From: Pseudomonas entomophila L48 | Lineage (GTDB): Bacteria > Pseudomonadota > Gammaproteobacteria > Pseudomonadales > Pseudomonadaceae | Length of the DNA stretch: 64,000 nt | Reading direction: 5' to 3' | NCBI RefSeq assembly: GCF_000026105.1 | Contig: NC_008027.1 | Span: 241,501 to 305,500, forward strand | Part shown: positions 59,418 through 64,000 of the stretch, in pieces | How positions within the stretch are numbered: the first letter of the stretch is position 1 | Layout of the letters: every line of letters starts with the position of its first letter | Translations under genes and position numbers: made by a program | The notes under the pieces: generated by a model | Databases searched by the model: none | Told to the model about the DNA's origin: nothing | What the model saw: the letters and a program-made list of their open reading frames with translations, nothing else

Positions 59418-60230
59418 ATGCCGGAATTGCCAGAGGTCGAGACGACGCGGCGCGGTATTGCTCCGCATCTGGTGGGCCAGCGGGTCAGCCGCGTGGTGGT
59501 GCGTGACCGGCGCCTGCGCTGGCCGATCCCGGAAGACCTCGACGTGCGCCTGTCGGGGCAGTGCATTGTCAGCGTCGAGCGCCGCGCCAAGTACCTGCTG
59601 ATCAACGCCGAGGTCGGCACCTTGATCAGCCACCTGGGCATGTCCGGCAACCTGCGCCTGGTCGAACTGGGGCTGCCGGCGGCCAAGCACGAGCATGTAG
59701 ACATCGAGCTGGAGTCGGGGTTGATGCTGCGTTACACCGACCCGCGGCGCTTCGGGGCCATGCTGTGGAGCCTCGACCCGCTCAACCACGAGTTGCTGAT
59801 ACGCCTGGGGCCAGAGCCGTTGACCGACCTGTTCGACGGCGAGCGGCTGTTCCAGCTGTCCCGTGGCCGGTCGATGGCGGTCAAGCCGTTCATCATGGAC
59901 AACGCCGTGGTGGTGGGTGTGGGCAACATCTACGCCACCGAGGCATTGTTCGCAGCGGGCATCGACCCGCGTCGCGAGGCGGGCGGGATTTCGAGGGCGC
60001 GCTACCTGAAGCTGGCGATCGAGATCAAACGGGTGCTCGCGGCGGCCATCGAGCAGGGTGGGACAACGTTGCGTGATTTCATCGGTGGCGATGGGCAGCC
60101 GGGGTATTTCCAGCAGGAACTGTTCGTCTATGGGCGGGGTGGGCAGCCGTGCAAGGTGTGCGGCACCGAATTGCGTGAGGTGAAGCTGGGGCAGCGGGCA
60201 AGCGTGTTCTGCCCGAAATGCCAGCGTTAG
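59418..60230 (+). CDS. mutM: Formamidopyrimidine-DNA glycosylase
   Basis: A 270-residue Fpg that excises 8-oxoguanine and formamidopyrimidines from DNA and cleaves the strand. The catalytic N-terminus (M)[12 protein letters not shown] is intact (Pro2, Glu3), the helix-two-turn-helix region has [15 protein letters not shown], and the C-terminal zinc finger is complete (CKVCG...CPKC). It is three bases after the HDOD stop. Confidence 0.97.
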   Translation: MPELPEVETTRRGIAPHLVGQRVSRVVVRDRRLRWPIPEDLDVRLSGQCIVSVERRAKYLLINAEVGTLISHLGMSGNLRLVELGLPAAKHEHVDIELESGLMLRYTDPRRFGAMLWSLDPLNHELLIRLGPEPLTDLFDGERLFQLSRGRSMAVKPFIMDNAVVVGVGNIYATEALFAAGIDPRREAGGISRARYLKLAIEIKRVLAAAIEQGGTTLRDFIGGDGQPGYFQQELFVYGRGGQPCKVCGTELREVKLGQRASVFCPKCQR

Positions 60231-60245
60231 CGTCAGCGCGGACCC

Positions 60246-60470
60246 TGTGGGAGCAATTGTCTAGCAGAGTATTCGTAGTTTGCGCTTGCTCTGTGGGAGC
60301 GGCCTTTTGTCGCGAAAGGGCCGCAAAGCGGCCCCAGCGATCATTGCATCGAAACTGAGATCCTAGGGCCGCTACGCAGCCCTTTCGCGACACAAGGCCG
60401 CTCCCACAGGGACTCTGCAGCCTGATGGTGCGGCGGGGAGTCTGTAGGAGCCGGCTTGCCGGCGAAAGGG
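60246..60470. repeat. Large nested palindromic region between mutM and ggt
   Basis: An outer inverted pair (CTGTGGGAGCGGCCTTTTGTCGCGAAAGGGCCGC at 60291-60324 and its complement at 60364-60410) encloses a GGGCCGC-rich centre. A short CTGTGGGAGC copy precedes it and a single TGTAGGAGCCGGCTTGCCGGCGA unit follows. The GTGGGAGC form differs from the GTAGGAGC form elsewhere, so two REP families meet here. The 248-bp spacer has no gene. Confidence 0.75.
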
Positions 60471-60478
60471 TCGAGGGC

Positions 60479-62160
60479 TCAGTAGCCTATTGCTGACTGC
60501 CCCACACCTCGCGGATCACTGGCGGCCTCCAGGGTCCCACCCGCCTTGTCCCAATACAGCACCTGCTGGTTCCCGTAGCTGCGCCCCATGTCCTTCAGCT
60601 GATATCCACGCGCTTGCAGCTCGGCTTTCTGCCCTGGACTGAACGCCCCCGGCTCATGCTCGACCACATCTGGCAGGTACTGATGGTGGTAGCGCGCCGT
60701 CGCCGGCCATTCGGCCACCGGCCGACCTTCCAGGAAGCCCATCACCGACAGCAGCACCATGCTCGGGATCCGGCTGCCGCCCGGCGTGCCGAAGCTGGCG
60801 AATTGGCTTGGGCTTTCGATGAACGTCGGGCTCATGCTCGACAGCGGCCGCTTGCCCGCCGCCACCGCGTTGGCCTGGCTGCCCGCCAGGCCGTAGCTGT
60901 TGCTGCCGCTGGGGTCGGCGGCAAAATCGTCCATCTCGTTGTTCAACACCACGCCGGTGCCCGGCACGCTGAACGCCGCGCCGAATGGCAGGTTGACCGA
61001 CAGCGTGGCGGACACCGCGTTGCCGTCGGCGTCGATCACCGTGAAGTGGGTGGTGTGGTCGCCCTCGCGCCAGGCCGGCGAGGGCGGCAGGGCGCTGCTG
61101 GGCGTGGCCTGGTGCACATCGATGCCGTCGGCCAGCCCGGTGAGGTACTGGCGCGCCAACAGGCGGTTGATGGGGTTGGCGACGTAGTCCGGGTCGCCGA
61201 GCAGGCCGCGGTCGCGGTAGGCCCGGCGCAACACTTCGATCACGTAGTGGCTGCGCTGTACCGGTTCGGCGCTTTGCCAGGGCAGGCGCTGGAGCATGGC
61301 CAGGCTCTGGGCCAGGGCCACGCCGCCGGCCGACGGCGGCGGGCTGCTGATCAGCTCGCGCTGGTTGGCCAGCGGGTAGCGCAGAGGCTCGCGCCAGGCG
61401 GTGTGGTAGCCGGCGAGGTCGTCGAGGGTCCAGACGCCACCGGCCTGGCGCACACCGTCGACCAGGCGTTGGGCCATCGGGCCCCGGTAGAAGCCGTCAC
61501 GGCCGTGGTCGGCCATGCGCTGCAAGGTGGTGGCCAGTTCCGGCTGGCGGATCAGCGTCCCCAACGCCGGCACGTCGTGGGTGCGCAGGAACAGCCGGGC
61601 ACTTTCGGCGTCGTCGCGCAGGGCACTCAGGCGCATGGTCGCCCGGTCGCGGTAGATGCGGTCGACGGCAAAGCCCTGGTTGGCCAGGCGGATGGCCGGG
61701 GCCAGGGTGTCCTTCAGGGGCAGCTTGCCGTGGGTCGCGGCCAGGTCGGCCAGCGCCTGGGGCAGGCCAGGGATGGCGGCGGCCAACGGGCCGTTGATCG
61801 ACAGACCTGGCTGCACCTTGCCGTCTTTGAGGTACATGTCCGCCCGGGCGGCGGCCGGCGCACGCTCACGGGCATCGAGGAAGGCGTAGCGGGGTGCGTC
61901 GCCACTTTCGCGCAGCAGGAAGAAACCGCCACCGCCCAGGCCCGAGCCGTAGGGCTCGACCACCGCCAGCGCGGCGCTGATGGCCACGGCGGCGTCGAAG
62001 GCGTTGCCGCCCTGGGCGAGAACCTGCTGGGCTGCCGCAGTGGCTGCGCCGTGCGGGCTGGCAATGGCCGCGCGACCCGGGCCATCCGCCTGGGCGGCGG
62101 TGGCCAGCAGCGCCAGGGTGGCGCCGAGGAGTGAGCGTCGAACTGCGGCGACGAACGGCA

Positions 62161-62161
<1 letters not shown>
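60479..62161 (-). CDS. ggt: Gamma-glutamyltransferase
   Basis: A 560-residue periplasmic Ntn-hydrolase with a signal peptide (about 1-25, ending TAAQA). The precursor is cleaved before the catalytic Thr in GDHTTHFTVIDADGN, giving large and small subunits. Further motifs are SSPPPSAGG, VLNNEMDDF and SSMSPTF. It hydrolyses or transfers the gamma-glutamyl group of glutathione. ATG 62161 shares one base with the ferredoxin stop (TGATG). The coupling to fdx resembles the order I recall for P. aeruginosa. Confidence 0.94.
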
Positions 62162-62448
<287 letters not shown>

Positions 62449-62477
62449 TCAAAGCGACAAGCGCAATTGTGCCGGAT

Positions 62478-62504
62478 TCGCGCCCGCAGTGCACGCGGGC
62501 GCGA
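62478..62504 (-). terminator. GC hairpin downstream of coaD
   Basis: TCGCGCCCGC and GCGGGCGCGA form a perfect 10-bp stem (7-nt loop), 17 bp past the coaD stop on the minus strand. No T run follows, so it may be a weak or rho-assisted terminator between coaD and fdx. Confidence 0.45.
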
Positions 62505-62520
62505 CATCCTGACCGCAGGG

Positions 62521-63111
<591 letters not shown>

Positions 63112-64000
63112 TCATGCGCCGTTTGCCAGGCGCCCGATCAGCGCGTCGCTGAGCCGCGCGGCCAGGGCATAGACCGACAACTGCGGGTTGGCGCCGATGC
63201 TGGTGGGGAACAGCGAGCCGTCGTGGATCGACAGGTTCTCCAGCTGGTGATGCCGGCCCAGGCTGTCGCACACCGCCTGGCGCGGGTCTTCGCCCAGGGT
63301 GCAGCCGCCCATGACATGGGCGCTGCCCAGGCGCATGCGGAACAGTTCCATAGGCAGGCTATCGATCAGTGCCTTGGCCTGGTCCGGCGTCTCGACGTAG
63401 CGGGCATCGCCATGCACCGGCAGCACCTGGCGGGCACCGGCGGCGAACTGGATCTGCGCCATGCTGTGCCAGGCCCGGCGCAGGCCATCGCGCAGGTAGT
63501 CGGTAACGGGGTAGTCGAGCACCGGTGAGCCGTCGCCGCGCAGTTCCACCTGCCCGCCCGGGCTTTCGGGGTGGAAACCATCGCGCAGCAGCGCCAGCAT
63601 CACGTGGGTGTGGGGCAGCTCGGCCATGCGCAGGGCATTGTCCTGGCCGTGCCCGCCCAGCAGGGTGCTGGCCAGGGCCGGGTGCAGCGGGGGAACCTCG
63701 AGTTTGTAGCCGATCGGGCCGGCGACGCCGTCCTGCCACTGGAACTGGTCACTGTAGATCGACTGCGGCGCGCCGTAGTACGGGTCGATCTTATCGGCGA
63801 ATTGCGCGGCGCTGAAGTTGACCAGGTGCAGGAAGGTGCGCTTGCCCAGGCGCTGGTGCGGGTCGGGCGCCTCCGAGCGCAGCAACAGGGCCGGGCTGTT
63901 GATACCGCCACCGGCCAACACGTAGTGACGGGCGCGCACGCAGACCTTTCGCCCCGTGGGCTGAACGCCTTTGGCATCCAGGGCTTGGCACTGCAGGTGG
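63112..64000 (-). CDS. GMC-family oxidoreductase, C-terminal part
   Basis: The C-terminal 296 residues of an FAD-dependent GMC oxidoreductase; the N-terminus, with the FAD-binding GxGxxG motif, lies beyond the window. Visible motifs are HYVLAGGGINSPALLLRS (substrate-domain signature) and, near the end, HVMGGCTLGEDPR and the closing FAD contact SIHDGSLFPTSIGANPQLSVYALAARL. It oxidises an alcohol or similar donor; the substrate is unknown. The open frame at the edge is continuous, and a GTG at 63939 is internal rather than a start. Confidence 0.85.
   Translation of the reverse strand, partial: HLQCQALDAKGVQPTGRKVCVRARHYVLAGGGINSPALLLRSEAPDPHQRLGKRTFLHLVNFSAAQFADKIDPYYGAPQSIYSDQFQWQDGVAGPIGYKLEVPPLHPALASTLLGGHGQDNALRMAELPHTHVMLALLRDGFHPESPGGQVELRGDGSPVLDYPVTDYLRDGLRRAWHSMAQIQFAAGARQVLPVHGDARYVETPDQAKALIDSLPMELFRMRLGSAHVMGGCTLGEDPRQAVCDSLGRHHQLENLSIHDGSLFPTSIGANPQLSVYALAARLSDALIGRLANGA

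Noticed and set aside
63112..63939. GMC oxidoreductase starting at the GTG at 63939
   Set aside because: The frame continues upstream to the window edge with sensible sequence, and the part seen lacks the FAD-binding N-terminus, so the gene is cut by the window rather than short.

Overview
The window is high-GC DNA from a fluorescent Pseudomonas, most likely of the P. putida group. The evidence is the gene families present (OprE-type porin, PchP phosphorylcholine phosphatase, FecI/FecR/receptor unit, agmatine deiminase), the local gene order (hslO-pckA, yrfG-nudE-cysQ, rml-dctBD, fdx-ggt next to coaD, mutM-HDOD), and about a dozen P. putida-type REP elements carrying the GTAGGAGC core. No tRNA, rRNA, insertion sequence, prophage or CRISPR array was seen.

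Layout. 1-3330: edge-truncated PAP2 phosphatase (-), hslO and pckA (+). 3556-6244: thioesterase (+), then a NarL-type regulator, an orphan CheR and a glycine-zipper protein (-). 6495-9676: fdhD and a YdeP-type molybdopterin oxidoreductase (-). 9851-12524: Kbp/LysM protein (+), yrfG (-), nudE-cysQ (+). 12612-24879: thirteen co-directional minus-strand genes with almost no gaps. In transcription order they are wbqC-like, SAM methyltransferase, epimerase, ATP-grasp, metallophosphatase, wecE, rmlB, rmlA, rmlC, rmlD, dctB, dctD and a thioesterase. 25146-29739: a kinase/M23-like/aminotransferase fusion, aguA and a small ORF (+). 29914-33828: a siderophore receptor (-) and an OprE porin (+). 33859-35529: an FMN-glutamate-synthase-like enzyme (-). 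35881-40390: a 2-aminoethylphosphonate-type ABC transporter and PhnZ (+). 40457-43205: a GTPase/membrane-protein pair (-). 43260-47922: folA, then fecI-fecR-receptor (+). 48032-50726: an SDF transporter (-) and pchP (+). 50817-53124: an AT-richer toxin-antitoxin island with two DarT-like ADP-ribosyltransferases and DarG. 53183-64000: ilvD (-), a DUF4153 protein (+), rlmI (-), HDOD-mutM (+), ggt, fdx, coaD and an edge-truncated GMC oxidoreductase (-).

Two regions stand out. The first is the DarT-DarT-DarG operon (50817-53124). It has two toxin-like genes, joined by 4-nt and 1-nt overlaps to one antitoxin, with base composition unlike its neighbours. The second is the sugar operon (16327-24879). 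RmlA and RmlB make dTDP-4-keto-6-deoxyglucose, which can go to dTDP-L-rhamnose (RmlC, RmlD) or to dTDP-4-amino-4,6-dideoxygalactose (WecE). It is headed by five overlapping genes (WbqC-like, methyltransferase, epimerase, ATP-grasp, phosphoesterase) with no glycosyltransferase, which suggests an undescribed modification of the amino sugar.

Gene calls rest on reading the translated sequence and on family knowledge; no search was run. Where several starts were possible I used overlap with the upstream gene, the ribosome-binding site and the conserved N-terminus.
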